From positions 2,728,001 through 2,792,000 of the forward strand of contig NZ_CP096658.1 of NCBI RefSeq assembly GCF_023238445.1: a stretch of 64,000 nt of DNA. Direction: 5' to 3'. Made by a program: the position numbers and the translations under genes. Shown here one piece after another: positions 8,916 through 16,200 of the stretch. Under the pieces are notes generated by a model, which saw only the letters and a program-made list of their open reading frames with translations, was not told the origin of the DNA and made no database searches. The number at the start of each line of letters is the position of its first letter. The stretch's first letter is position 1. Origin of the DNA: Halorussus gelatinilyticus. GTDB taxonomy: Archaea; Halobacteriota; Halobacteria; Halobacteriales; Haladaptataceae.

Positions 8916-10694
8916 TCAGGCGCTCGTCACGTTCACGTGGCTGACGCTGATGTGGAGGTAGGTCAGTCGCGGGACGTTGTCCGCCGCGCCGACGACCGGG
9001 TCCACCGACCGGAGCGCCCGGTCGAAGTGAATCGACCCGCCCGCCTGCAACAGGGTACTGCCGCCGCCGACGACGCCGCCGAACAGTTGCGCGTGGGTCT
9101 GAATCGTAATCGACCCGGACTGGCTGTCGGTGCCCGGCGCGTAGATGAGACCGACGAACGTCGCGTGGTCGTCGAGTAACACGTCGAGACCCGGCTTGGC
9201 GTACACGCGGAACGTGGGCGAGTGGTGAGTCGCCGTGTCGCCGACCTCGCCGCCGATTACGTGGAACTTCGAGCCGGTGGTGTAGAGTTTCACCATGCCG
9301 CCGTCCGGGTCGGTGACCTCGACGGTCACGTCGGACCACACCACGTCGTCGTCTACGACGAGCGTGATGTCGCCGCCCGAGTTGTCCAACACCAGCGTCT
9401 GAGAGGAGTCGAGGTTGTCGTCGTCGATGTAGTACGCGCCCGAGGGCAGGGTGAGCGTCGATTCCGACTGGTTCCACTGTTCGCCGTCGATGGCAGTCAC
9501 GGCGTCGTTGTCGTTGTTCGAGGCCTTGCTGTACGTCGCGGCCTTCGCCGTCACCGTGTCGCCGATGGGGCTGATTTCCGGAACCGTCCCGTTGTTGGCC
9601 TGCCAGCCGGACACCGCACTACAGTCGGAGTTGCCGCCACCGCCGTTACAGTCGATGGTGCCGCCGTAGGAGACGTTGCCGTGAACCGTGACGCCGCCCC
9701 CGAACTCCACCGTGCCGCCGCCGGTCCGCAGGTCGCCGTAGACTTCGGCCCCGCCGGTGAGCTTGACGCTCCCCTTCGTGACGATGGTGCCGTCGTAGGG
9801 CGGCGACGGACTGCCGGGGTACGCCCCGTCGGAGGAGTTGTAGCTGTCGGTGAACGACGACCCGCCCGCGCCCTTGATGGTCATCTGGTCGGGCGTGGTT
9901 CCGGCCAGCGCGTTCGTGACGTTGCGGGTCCGGGTCGGGACGACCAGCGTGATGAACACGCGGTCGCTGTCGTGGTCGTAGGAGACGCGCCCGCCCGTCC
10001 GTTGCTCGAAGAACCGACCCCACGCCTCGTAGTACTCGCTCTGGACCGTGACGTTGACCTCGCCGTTCTCCAGCGGGTTCCGGAAGTCGGGGTTGCCCTG
10101 CTTCGGGAACTTCGATTCGGTTGGACCCCCCTGGGTCACGCGGACCGTCCCGTCGAGCGAGTCGGTGCCGTTGACTGTGACCAGCGGGAGCGTCAGCGTC
10201 GTGCCCCGGTAGTGGAACTCCGGCGGCGAGACCATCGTACTTCCGCCGCCGGTGCGCTTCCAGACGCCGCCGCCCTGATAGGCGATGCTGGTGTCGCCGT
10301 TGGCGTAGATTATCGCGCCGAGCGTCTGATTCATCACGACGTGTTCGGTCGTCCCGTCGGTCCGGTTGACCACCCTGACGCGCATCCACCCGCTTCGGTT
10401 CTCGACGGCGACGCTATCGACGCCGAGCGAGGTTCGCTGGACGGGCGACGACCCGATGCCGACCAGACTCGCCTTCGAGTCGAGTTGCGTCATCGCGTTC
10501 TCCGCGCTGTCTATCTCCGAGGCCTGTTTCGCGTCGTTCAGCGCCGACGACCCGAACGACACGATGAGGCCCGTGCCGACGATGGTGATAGCGAGCAGGA
10601 GGACGACGCCCAGCACCTCCGACTGGCCGCGACCGCCTGCACCCGTCGCTCGTCTTCGCGTCCCCGAAAGCTCGAACCCTCGCCGACCGGTCAT
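8916..10694 (-). CDS. Large pilin-like surface protein with glycine-rich beta-repeat body (DUF7289-related)
   Basis: 592 residues. The leader ends G-R-G-Q-S-E-V-L-G-V at about 21-30, followed by one hydrophobic helix, a strong match to a haloarchaeal prepilin. The ectodomain has an EAWGRFFEQ motif shared with the convergent gene. It also has a long Gly/Thr/Val-rich region (about 300-560) with repeated turns such as GGAEVYGDL, GGTVEFGGGVTVHG and ASITIQTH-like strands, which suggests a beta-solenoid. Four cysteines could form disulfides. A perfect GTTTATAAAC box sits about 26 bp upstream of the ATG, fitting a leaderless transcript. It is convergent with the pilus operon and probably a surface or tip component. 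The fold is inferred. Confidence 0.83.
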   Translation of the reverse strand: MTGRRGFELSGTRRRATGAGGRGQSEVLGVVLLLAITIVGTGLIVSFGSSALNDAKQASEIDSAENAMTQLDSKASLVGIGSSPVQRTSLGVDSVAVENRSGWMRVRVVNRTDGTTEHVVMNQTLGAIIYANGDTSIAYQGGGVWKRTGGGSTMVSPPEFHYRGTTLTLPLVTVNGTDSLDGTVRVTQGGPTESKFPKQGNPDFRNPLENGEVNVTVQSEYYEAWGRFFEQRTGGRVSYDHDSDRVFITLVVPTRTRNVTNALAGTTPDQMTIKGAGGSSFTDSYNSSDGAYPGSPSPPYDGTIVTKGSVKLTGGAEVYGDLRTGGGTVEFGGGVTVHGNVSYGGTIDCNGGGGNSDCSAVSGWQANNGTVPEISPIGDTVTAKAATYSKASNNDNDAVTAIDGEQWNQSESTLTLPSGAYYIDDDNLDSSQTLVLDNSGGDITLVVDDDVVWSDVTVEVTDPDGGMVKLYTTGSKFHVIGGEVGDTATHHSPTFRVYAKPGLDVLLDDHATFVGLIYAPGTDSQSGSITIQTHAQLFGGVVGGGSTLLQAGGSIHFDRALRSVDPVVGAADNVPRLTYLHISVSHVNVTSA

Positions 10695-10715
10695 ATCCGC
10701 CTCATGGAACCACTG

Positions 10716-10725
10716 GTTTATAAAC
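10716..10725 (-). promoter_or_regulatory. TATA box of the large pilin-like gene
   Basis: The perfect palindrome GTTTATAAAC is centred about 26 bp before the ATG at 10694, the spacing expected for a leaderless haloarchaeal transcript. Confidence 0.6.
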
Positions 10726-10980
10726 TAACCCGCCACGTATCGGTAAAAATTCAACAGCGCGCTGACGCGACCGGCGGGGCGGACGGTCTCGGTCGTCCTC
10801 TCGGCACGAGTGCGGGCGTCGCCGATTCGACCGGAAATCCGGTCGTGTTCGGCGGTCGGTGACCACCGGACCGTCCGCGAATCCCGCCCGTCGAATCACC
10901 CGCTCTCGGCGCTCTGTCCGGCGATTCGACGCACCGGAAAGTCTTTGTACGCCGCCCACTGATAACGGGTAGCAACCAGA

Positions 10981-11310
10981 ATGAGTATGTCGAGAAAGAA
11001 CATCGATCCTGTGGAAATCGAATCTACCGCCGAAAACGGCGACTCCAACTCTACCTACGTCTTCGACATCAGCCAGCACATGCTCGACGGGGAGGTGTGT
11101 ACGGGTATCGCGCTCGCACTCTCGGAGGTGGTCGAGCGAGACCCCGCACAGATGACGCCGCTCAGTTCCGTGGTGGACTGCGACGCACTCCAGTTGTTCT
11201 TCCGAACGCGGCGATACGGCGACCTCCGCGACGACGTGTCGGTGTCGTTCCCCTACGACGTCTACGAGGTCACGGTCCGTTCGAGCGGTCGCATGCTCGT
11301 GCACGGCTAA
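10981..11310 (+). CDS. HalOD1 output domain-containing protein
   Basis: 109 residues that match the haloarchaeal HalOD1 domain. An N-terminal acidic stretch is followed by a helix (GIALALSEVVERDPAQMTPL), the L-x-S-V-V-D-C-D-A-L element, then a beta hairpin ending in YEVTVRSSGRMLVHG. HalOD1 domains are predicted output modules of haloarchaeal signal transduction and often occur alone, as here. The 286-bp stretch upstream holds the divergent pilin promoter and a TTTGTA element about 35 bp before this ATG; nothing else was recognised there. The molecular target is unknown. Confidence 0.85.
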   Translation: MSMSRKNIDPVEIESTAENGDSNSTYVFDISQHMLDGEVCTGIALALSEVVERDPAQMTPLSSVVDCDALQLFFRTRRYGDLRDDVSVSFPYDVYEVTVRSSGRMLVHG

Positions 11311-11412
11311 CCGCGGGAGTTCGCTTCGGCCGACGCCGAGTTCACCGGTTCGCGTTTTCGACCCGACTCCGACCGCCAACAGTGATTACTCCGGCGCGCG
11401 TACCACCGCGAG

Positions 11413-11601
11413 ATGCGCGACCTCCTCGGACCGACGTCCCTGAACCTCGCGGCGCTCGCGGTCGTCGCGGCGGTCCTCGGCGTCGCCTACGTCGCGTCCT
11501 CCCCGCTGGTCCGCTACGGCGCGTGGCTCGTCGCGTTCGCGGTCTGGATGGCGTGGTTCGTCGTCGTCGCGCGCGAGTGGATTTCGCGGGCCGACTTCTG
11601 A
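11413..11601 (+). CDS. Small two-helix membrane protein
   Basis: 62 residues with two hydrophobic helices (about 9-28 and 34-53) and a short charged tail REWISRADF. It lies between the HalOD1 gene and aIF1A in the same direction, with no RNA or protein signature. Codon use matches its neighbours and the frame is the only one giving a plausible membrane protein. Function unknown. Confidence 0.6.
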   Translation: MRDLLGPTSLNLAALAVVAAVLGVAYVASSPLVRYGAWLVAFAVWMAWFVVVAREWISRADF

Positions 11602-11670
11602 CTCGCGCGTCGCTCCGCTAGTCGCCCGGCGAGCGAACCCAGCGTGGCGTTCCCACGCACGATGCAACCC

Positions 11671-11677
11671 TTTAAAA
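11671..11677 (+). promoter_or_regulatory. TATA box of aIF1A
   Basis: TTTAAAA is centred about 26 bp upstream of the GTG start at 11700, which supports a leaderless GTG-initiated transcript. Confidence 0.6.
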
Positions 11678-11699
11678 GTGTAGAGTACTTATTCTGGGT

Positions 11700-11987
11700 G
11701 TGAGTGAAAATTCTGGGCGACGGAACCTCCGCATGCCCGACGACTCCGAACAGTTCGCTATCGTGACCGAGATGCTCGGCAAGAACCGCGTTCGCCTTCG
11801 CTGTAACGACGGCGTCGAGCGCATGGGCCGGATTCCGGGCCGGATGCGAAAGCGAATCTGGATTCGACGCGACGACATCGTGCTGTGCGAACCGTGGGAC
11901 TGGCAGGACGAGAAGGCCGACATCGAGTGGCGCTACGACGGGTCCGCGCAGGACCAGCTCCGACGCGAAGGTCACATCAACGTCTGA
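11700..11987 (+). CDS. eif1A: Translation initiation factor aIF1A
   Basis: 95-residue S1-like OB-fold factor that binds the 30S A site and supports scanning and initiator tRNA placement. Diagnostic segments are [31 protein letters not shown] and [10 protein letters not shown]. Length equals the archaeal norm. The GTG start is supported by a TATA box at the leaderless distance. It is a single gene, not part of a ribosomal-protein operon here. Confidence 0.97.
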   Translation: MSENSGRRNLRMPDDSEQFAIVTEMLGKNRVRLRCNDGVERMGRIPGRMRKRIWIRRDDIVLCEPWDWQDEKADIEWRYDGSAQDQLRREGHINV

Positions 11988-12116
11988 TACTCCCGCATCT
12001 TCTGCGAGTCACGTTCCGGACGACCAGCCCCGGTTGTCGCTCGCGGGTTACTATTCGTGCGAGTCGTCGGTCTCGATCTTCGGAAACTCGATAAATCGGT
12101 CACGAGGGGTCGGCGT

Positions 12117-12443
12117 ATGGAAGACGACGGTATCGAAGCGGTTCTCGACGGTGACGAGAGCGTAAGCGACCTCGACGACGAGCAGATCGAGGCGGTGTTG
12201 GACGATATCGACGACGCCGTCGCGCGTATCGACGCGACTATCGAGTCGCTGAACCGGCACAAGCGGACGCTGCGGGAGAAGGCCGACGAACTCCGGACGT
12301 TCCAGAAACAGCGTGAACTGTTCCCGGAAGACGCAGTCGAGAGCCTCGATAATCTCGTCGATACAGTCTCGACGCTCGAATCGGAGGACGACGCCGACGG
12401 CGCGACATCCCTGATTGGGGACGAAACGGACCGAAGAGAGTAG
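12117..12443 (+). CDS. Acidic coiled-coil haloarchaeal protein of unknown function
   Basis: 108 residues, very acidic. A central amphipathic helix spans about residues 20-75 (DEQIEAVLDDIDDAVARID, then LNRHKRTLREKADELRTF) and is likely to form a coiled coil. No catalytic or zinc motif was seen. An ATAAAT element centred 24 bp upstream of the ATG supports this start over an in-frame upstream codon at 12057. It lies between aIF1A and a tRNA gene on the other strand. Confidence 0.65.
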   Translation: MEDDGIEAVLDGDESVSDLDDEQIEAVLDDIDDAVARIDATIESLNRHKRTLREKADELRTFQKQRELFPEDAVESLDNLVDTVSTLESEDDADGATSLIGDETDRRE

Positions 12444-12491
12444 TTTCCGACGGAATCGAGACGATGCTTGGGACGAAGCGACGGGAAGAAG

Positions 12492-12563
12492 TGGACTCGT
12501 CGGGATTTGAACCCGAGGCCTTCCCCGTGCCAGGGGGATGATCTACCGCTGATCTACGAGCCC
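12492..12563 (-). tRNA. tRNA-Ala (anticodon GGC)
   Basis: The reverse complement folds as a 72-nt tRNA. The acceptor stem is GGGCTCG/CGAGTCC with one G-U pair, the D stem GATC/GATC, the anticodon stem TCCCC/GGGGA with loop CTGGCAC (anticodon GGC), and the T stem TCGGG/CCCGA with loop TTCAAAT. The discriminator base is A, and the 3' CCA is not encoded. No intron was seen. A GGTTTATCA element lies about 35 bp upstream of the 5' end. Confidence 0.95.
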
Positions 12564-12594
12564 TCGAACGCATTTCTTCGTTGGCCGGGGGTAC

Positions 12595-12603
12595 TGATAA
12601 ACC
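12595..12603 (-). promoter_or_regulatory. TATA-like element of tRNA-Ala
   Basis: GGTTTATCA on the minus strand, about 35 bp before the mature tRNA 5' end, compatible with a short pre-tRNA leader. Confidence 0.45.
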
Positions 12604-12727
12604 TCTCGGATTCTATCCACCAGCGGGGAGCGACGTGAGGAAGCGGAGGGTGACGTTTCCGGACTCGGTTCTCGACCCGAGAAAGTCGGCGACGAGGAAA
12701 CAACCTCTAGCGGCGAAAGCGACAACG

Positions 12728-12735
12728 ACTTAAAG
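12728..12735 (+). promoter_or_regulatory. Probable promoter of the rpsO operon, giving a long leader
   Basis: ACTTAAAG is the only good TATA candidate in the 385 bp between tRNA-Ala and rpsO. It lies about 215 bp before the rpsO ATG, so transcripts from it would carry a leader of roughly 190 nt. This is unusual for haloarchaea. Confidence 0.4.
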
Positions 12736-12820
12736 TGGCCTCCGCAATTCCTTGCTACGGGAACAGCACAGCCGCAAATCTGACTCGTCGGGTGCTCGCG
12801 GGCGTCGCCCGCTCGCGACC

Positions 12821-12844
12821 GAGGTCGTTCGACCTCGCCTTTTT
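12821..12844 (+). terminator. Terminator-like hairpin with U-tract inside the rpsO leader
   Basis: The perfect 6-bp stem GAGGTC/GACCTC with tetraloop GTTC is followed by GCC and five T residues on the plus strand, about 105 bp before rpsO. It could be an attenuator of the ribosomal-protein operon. It could also end an upstream transcript. Confidence 0.4.
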
Positions 12845-12948
12845 CCCGACTCGGGATTGCGGACGTGCGCCGCGTCAGACCGACGCATCAGCACGCGACG
12901 CCTCTCTGCGTCAGCTACCAGCGGCCTGTGCAGTTCCAATCAGAAATT

Positions 12949-13413
12949 ATGGCACGAATGCACACCCGCCGCCGCGGCTCGTCGGACTCCGACAAGCCCG
13001 TGGCAGACGAACCGCCGGAGTGGAGCGACGTAGACGAAGACGCAATCGAGGAGCGCGTAGTCGAACTGGCCGAGCAGGGCCACAGCCCGAGCCAGATCGG
13101 CCTCAAACTGCGCGACGAGGGCGTGAAGGGCACGCCGATTCCGGACGTGAAGCTGGCGACCGGCAAGAAGGTCACCGAGATTCTCGACGAGAACGACGCC
13201 GACGACGACCTGCCGGAAGACCTTCGCAACCTCATGAAGCGCGCGATCCGCCTGCGCGAGCACATGGACGAGAACCCGCAGGACGCCCAGAACAAGCGCG
13301 CGCTCCAGAACACCCAATCGAAGGTCCGCCGTCTCGTGGACTACTACCGCGGCGACGAACTCGACGCCGACTTCAAGTACTCCTACGAGAACGCGAAGGA
13401 ACTCCTCGAATAG
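12949..13413 (+). CDS. rps15: 30S ribosomal protein uS15 (S15P/S13E)
   Basis: 154 residues with the archaeal/eukaryotic-type S15 layout. The N-terminal extension starts MARMHTRRRGSSDSDKP. A middle section reads G-H-S-P-S-Q-I-G-L-K-L-R-D-E-G-V-K-G, and the C-terminal S15 helices contain LRNLMKRAIRLREHMDENP and KVRRLVDYYRG. The ATG at 12949 gives the conserved MARMHT start; an upstream in-frame ATG at 12865 adds an unrelated Arg/His-rich stretch and was not used. The stop TAG touches the next ATG, so it heads the four-gene unit rps15, recJ-like, pcc1, rps3ae. Confidence 0.97.
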   Translation: MARMHTRRRGSSDSDKPVADEPPEWSDVDEDAIEERVVELAEQGHSPSQIGLKLRDEGVKGTPIPDVKLATGKKVTEILDENDADDDLPEDLRNLMKRAIRLREHMDENPQDAQNKRALQNTQSKVRRLVDYYRGDELDADFKYSYENAKELLE

Positions 13414-14694
13414 ATGTCCACCTCGGGTCGAAGCGGAACCGACGGGGCAGCCCCCTCCGCCAGCGACGTGGCCGCCGGACTGCGCGAGGCCGACTTCGTT
13501 CGGGTCCTCGCGCGCGCCGACGGCGACTGCCTGGCGGCCGCGGGACTGCTCGCTCGCGCCTGCGCCGACCGCGCGACGCCGTACCAAGTTCGGGTCGGGC
13601 GCTTCGGCGAGACGCTGGCCGGCCCCGACGACGCCGATTCGACCGACCGCGACGACGCGACCGACGCCGACGACACCACGGTCGCAATCGGGCTCGACCC
13701 CGCGGCCGACGTTCACCTGCCGGCCGCCGAGACCCCGGCGAGCGTGACGGCCTACGACGCCGCGGGCGAACTCGGTGCGACCCCGGACGCCGTGCTGGCG
13801 CTCGCGGGCGTCGTCGCCACCGGTCGCCCCGCGAGTACGGGCGAGAGCGCACACGTCCTCGAACGTGCTCGCGAAGCCGGAGTCGCTCGCCGACCCGGCG
13901 TCGGCGTGCCGACCGACGACCTCGTGGACGGACTCGCCCACTCGACGCTCGCGCACGCCGACTACTCGGGCGACGGGGAGGCCGTGCAGGCCGCGCTGGC
14001 CGAACTCGGTCTCCCGGCCGAACTCGACGAGGCGGCCCACCGCGCGGTCGCCTCGGAGTTCGCACTCGCGGTCACGGGAGCCGAAACCGCGACCGACCGC
14101 GCCGCGGAAGCCGTCGAGCGTGCGCTCCGACCGCACGCGATTCCGAGCGCGGGGTCCGGAGACTCGTCGGGCGACGAACCCGGTAACGAGTCCGACGGCG
14201 CGAGCGCGTCCGGCGAGGTCTTGCCGGACGCGCTCGCACCGTTCGCCACGGTCGAAGGCTACGCCGACGTGCTGGAGGCGGTCGCGCGCGAGCGACCGGG
14301 GGCCGGCGTCGCGCTGGCGCTCGGCCACGACGCGCGCGCCGACGCGCTCGACGCGTGGCGCGACCACGGAGAGCGCGCTCACGCCGTCCTGCGCGAGGCC
14401 ACGACGGGCCGGTACGACGGCCTCTTCGCGCTTCGCACGGACGACGCGCCGGTCGAGACGGTCGCCCGTCTCCTCCGGGACTTCCGGTCGCCAGAACCCG
14501 TCGCACTCGTCGTCGGCGAGTCGGAAGCCGCCGCGACGGCGGTCGAAGATTCGGCCGTCGGCGCGGCGATGACCGAGGCCGCGCAGTCGGTGGGCGGCAC
14601 CGGCGGCGGGACGCTGTCCCGCGGCTACGCCCGCTTCGACCCCGAGACGGACGCCAAGGAGTTCCTCGCCGCCTTCCGGGAGGCCAGACCGTGA
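13414..14694 (+). CDS. RecJ/GAN-like (archaeal Cdc45-like) protein, probably catalytically inactive
   Basis: 426 residues in the position where archaea commonly carry a RecJ-family gene (GAN, the proposed Cdc45 orthologue) between uS15 and eS1. The N-terminal motif reads R-A-D-G-D-C-L-A-A-A-G-L-L (about 34-46) instead of H-x-D-x-D-G. No DHH triplet is visible in the following region, and no GGGH motif of DHHA1 is seen at the C-terminus (GGTGGGTLSRGYARF instead). It is also rich in acidic and Ala linkers (about 70-90 and 245-270). By context it may be a replisome scaffold (CMG-like) partner of GINS and MCM rather than a nuclease. It begins directly after the rps15 stop and overlaps pcc1 by 4 bp. 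Confidence 0.75.
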   Translation: MSTSGRSGTDGAAPSASDVAAGLREADFVRVLARADGDCLAAAGLLARACADRATPYQVRVGRFGETLAGPDDADSTDRDDATDADDTTVAIGLDPAADVHLPAAETPASVTAYDAAGELGATPDAVLALAGVVATGRPASTGESAHVLERAREAGVARRPGVGVPTDDLVDGLAHSTLAHADYSGDGEAVQAALAELGLPAELDEAAHRAVASEFALAVTGAETATDRAAEAVERALRPHAIPSAGSGDSSGDEPGNESDGASASGEVLPDALAPFATVEGYADVLEAVARERPGAGVALALGHDARADALDAWRDHGERAHAVLREATTGRYDGLFALRTDDAPVETVARLLRDFRSPEPVALVVGESEAAATAVEDSAVGAAMTEAAQSVGGTGGGTLSRGYARFDPETDAKEFLAAFREARP

Positions 14695-15026
14695 CCCGAC
14701 GCCCAGACTCCGACGAGTCGGCCGAGCGCGCGGACGACGAGTCCGCCGGTCGCTCGGCGACGATTCGGACCGAACTCGACGACGCCCCCATCGTGGCGGC
14801 GTCGGTTCGCCCGGACAACACGCCCGAAATCGACACTCGCGTCGAGGAGTCCGGCGACGACGGTGGCGCGGGCGACGGAGCGGTCGTCACGACCGTCGAG
14901 CGCGAGACGACCGGCGGTCTTCGGACCACGGTGGACGACTACGTGGTGAACCTCGCGGTGGCGCAGGAAGTGGCACAGGCAGGCAACCGATTCGCAGACC
15001 AGCAGTCAGACACAACCCAACCATGA
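14691..15026 (+). CDS. pcc1: KEOPS complex subunit Pcc1
   Basis: 111 residues from a GTG start overlapping the previous stop (GTGA). Pcc1 dimerises within KEOPS, which makes N6-threonylcarbamoyl-adenosine at tRNA position 37. The typical C-terminal element is present: LRTTVDDYVVNLAVAQEVAQ. The preceding beta-strand I-V-A-A-S-V-R-P-D-N-T-P-E-I-D-T fits the family's L-x-P-D-N pattern. The N-terminal 20 residues are a haloarchaeal acidic extension. The stop overlaps the rps3ae start by 4 bp, keeping tRNA modification and ribosomal-protein genes on one transcript. Confidence 0.9.
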   Translation: MTRRPDSDESAERADDESAGRSATIRTELDDAPIVAASVRPDNTPEIDTRVEESGDDGGAGDGAVVTTVERETTGGLRTTVDDYVVNLAVAQEVAQAGNRFADQQSDTTQP

Positions 15027-15658
15027 GTGAACGATCCGTATCCAAGCAGAAACAGGAAAAACGGTGGTACACCATCCACGCTCCCGAGCAGTTCGACCGA
15101 CAGGAGCTCGGTGGCACCCCCGCAGACGAACCGGACAAAGTTCTCGGTCGTAACATCGAGACGACGCTGGGCGAGCTGAAAGGCGACGCCAGCGAGAACA
15201 ACACCAAGCTCACGTTCAAGATCAACGACGTGGGCAGCGACTCGGCGTACACCGAGTTCATCAAGCACGAGCTGACCCGCGACTACCTGCGGAGCCTCGT
15301 GCGCCGCGGTGCCTCGAAGATCGAGGCGTACATCACGGTCCTGACGACCGACGACTACCGCGTTCAGATTCAGCCCGTCGCGTTCACGACCAAGGACGCC
15401 GACGCGAGCCAAGAGCAGGCCATCCGCCGAACGATGATCGACATCGTGGAGGAGGCCGGGAAGGACCGCACCTTCGAGGACCTCATCGACAGCGTGGTCG
15501 AGGGTCGGCTCTCGTCGGCCATCTACGGCGAGGCCAAGACCATCTACCCGCTGCGCCGCGTCGAGATTCAGAAGGCGACGCTGGAAGCCCGTCCCGAAGA
15601 GGTCGCCGCCGAGGAAGAGACCTCCGTGGACGTGGACGAAGAAGAAGTCGAAGTCTGA
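15023..15658 (+). CDS. rps3ae: 30S ribosomal protein eS1 (S3Ae)
   Basis: 211 residues, normal length for archaeal S3Ae. Diagnostic stretches are KQKQEKRWYTIHAPEQF, G-R-N-I-E-T-T-L-G-E-L, HELTRDYLRSLVRRG and the Tyr-Pro-Leu-Arg-Arg-Val-Glu-I element (IYPLRRVEIQKA). The C-terminus is an acidic tail typical of halophiles. It is the last gene of the rps15 operon, translationally coupled to pcc1 by a 4-bp overlap and followed by a T-rich terminator. Confidence 0.97.
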   Translation: MSERSVSKQKQEKRWYTIHAPEQFDRQELGGTPADEPDKVLGRNIETTLGELKGDASENNTKLTFKINDVGSDSAYTEFIKHELTRDYLRSLVRRGASKIEAYITVLTTDDYRVQIQPVAFTTKDADASQEQAIRRTMIDIVEEAGKDRTFEDLIDSVVEGRLSSAIYGEAKTIYPLRRVEIQKATLEARPEEVAAEEETSVDVDEEEVEV

Positions 15659-15683
15659 ACGCGGCGCTTCCGACGGCACTCGA

Positions 15684-15697
15684 TTTCTCGTTTTCTT
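15684..15697 (+). terminator. T-rich terminator of the rps15-rps3ae operon
   Basis: TTTCTCGTTTTCTT, 26 bp after the rps3ae stop and just before the convergent halocyanin gene. Confidence 0.45.
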
Positions 15698-15711
15698 CGC
15701 GTTGGGAGTCG

Positions 15712-16137
15712 CTACTCCGTCACGACGACCTTCCCGACCATCCCGGTCGGCTCGTGGGGGATGCAGAAGTAGTGGTACTCGCCGGGAATCTCGAAGGTCC
15801 GCTCGTAGGTCCCGCCGGGGCTGATGTGGCCGTCGAAGCCGCTCCGCCACCCCTCGCGCGCGGCCGCCTCGGTCTCGAAACCGCCCGACGCGAAGTACTC
15901 GGCACCCTCCGGAATCTGGCCCTCGTAGGCCGTGACGGTGTGTCTCCGGTTGCCCGTGTTCGCCCAGACGACGGTGTCGCCCGCCGCGACTTCGAGGGTT
16001 TCGGGCCGGAAGAACGCCGACCCCATGCCCACGTCGTAGTCGCTCGGCGCGTCGGCCCCGCCGCCGAGGGCGGTACACCCGGCCAGACCGACTGCTGTGA
16101 CGCTCGCGGCCCCGGCAAGGAAGGTTCGGCGGTCCAT
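15712..16137 (-). CDS. Halocyanin-like blue copper lipoprotein
   Basis: 141 residues. MDRRTFLAGAASVTAVGLAGC is a twin-arginine signal with a lipobox (Cys21), so the protein is exported folded and anchored to the membrane. A plastocyanin/azurin-type domain follows with all four copper ligands: His66 (R-R-H-T-V), Cys125 and His128 (YFCIPHE) and Met133. It probably carries electrons at the outer face of the membrane. It is convergent with rps3ae and preceded by an oxidoreductase-fold gene in the same direction. The donor and acceptor are not evident from the context. Confidence 0.92.
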   Translation of the reverse strand: MDRRTFLAGAASVTAVGLAGCTALGGGADAPSDYDVGMGSAFFRPETLEVAAGDTVVWANTGNRRHTVTAYEGQIPEGAEYFASGGFETEAAAREGWRSGFDGHISPGGTYERTFEIPGEYHYFCIPHEPTGMVGKVVVTE

Positions 16138-16200
16138 ACCCCTGCCTCGGACTTCGAGCGATTTAGGTCATGCGGAACCCGCTCGCTCCTGTCTCGGCGC

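Larger units (their letters stand above)
12564..12948. other. Intergenic region between tRNA-Ala and rpsO
   Basis: No protein or RNA gene was recognised. It holds the tRNA TATA element, the ACTTAAAG box, a GCGGGC-GTC-GCCCGC hairpin (12798-12812) and a GAGGTC-GTTC-GACCTC hairpin (12821-12836) followed by a T5 run. See the separate entry for the hairpin. Confidence 0.5.

Noticed and set aside
12735-14186. 483-codon plus-strand frame across rps15 and the RecJ-like gene
   Set aside because: Arg-rich shadow overlapping two well-supported genes; no domain signature.
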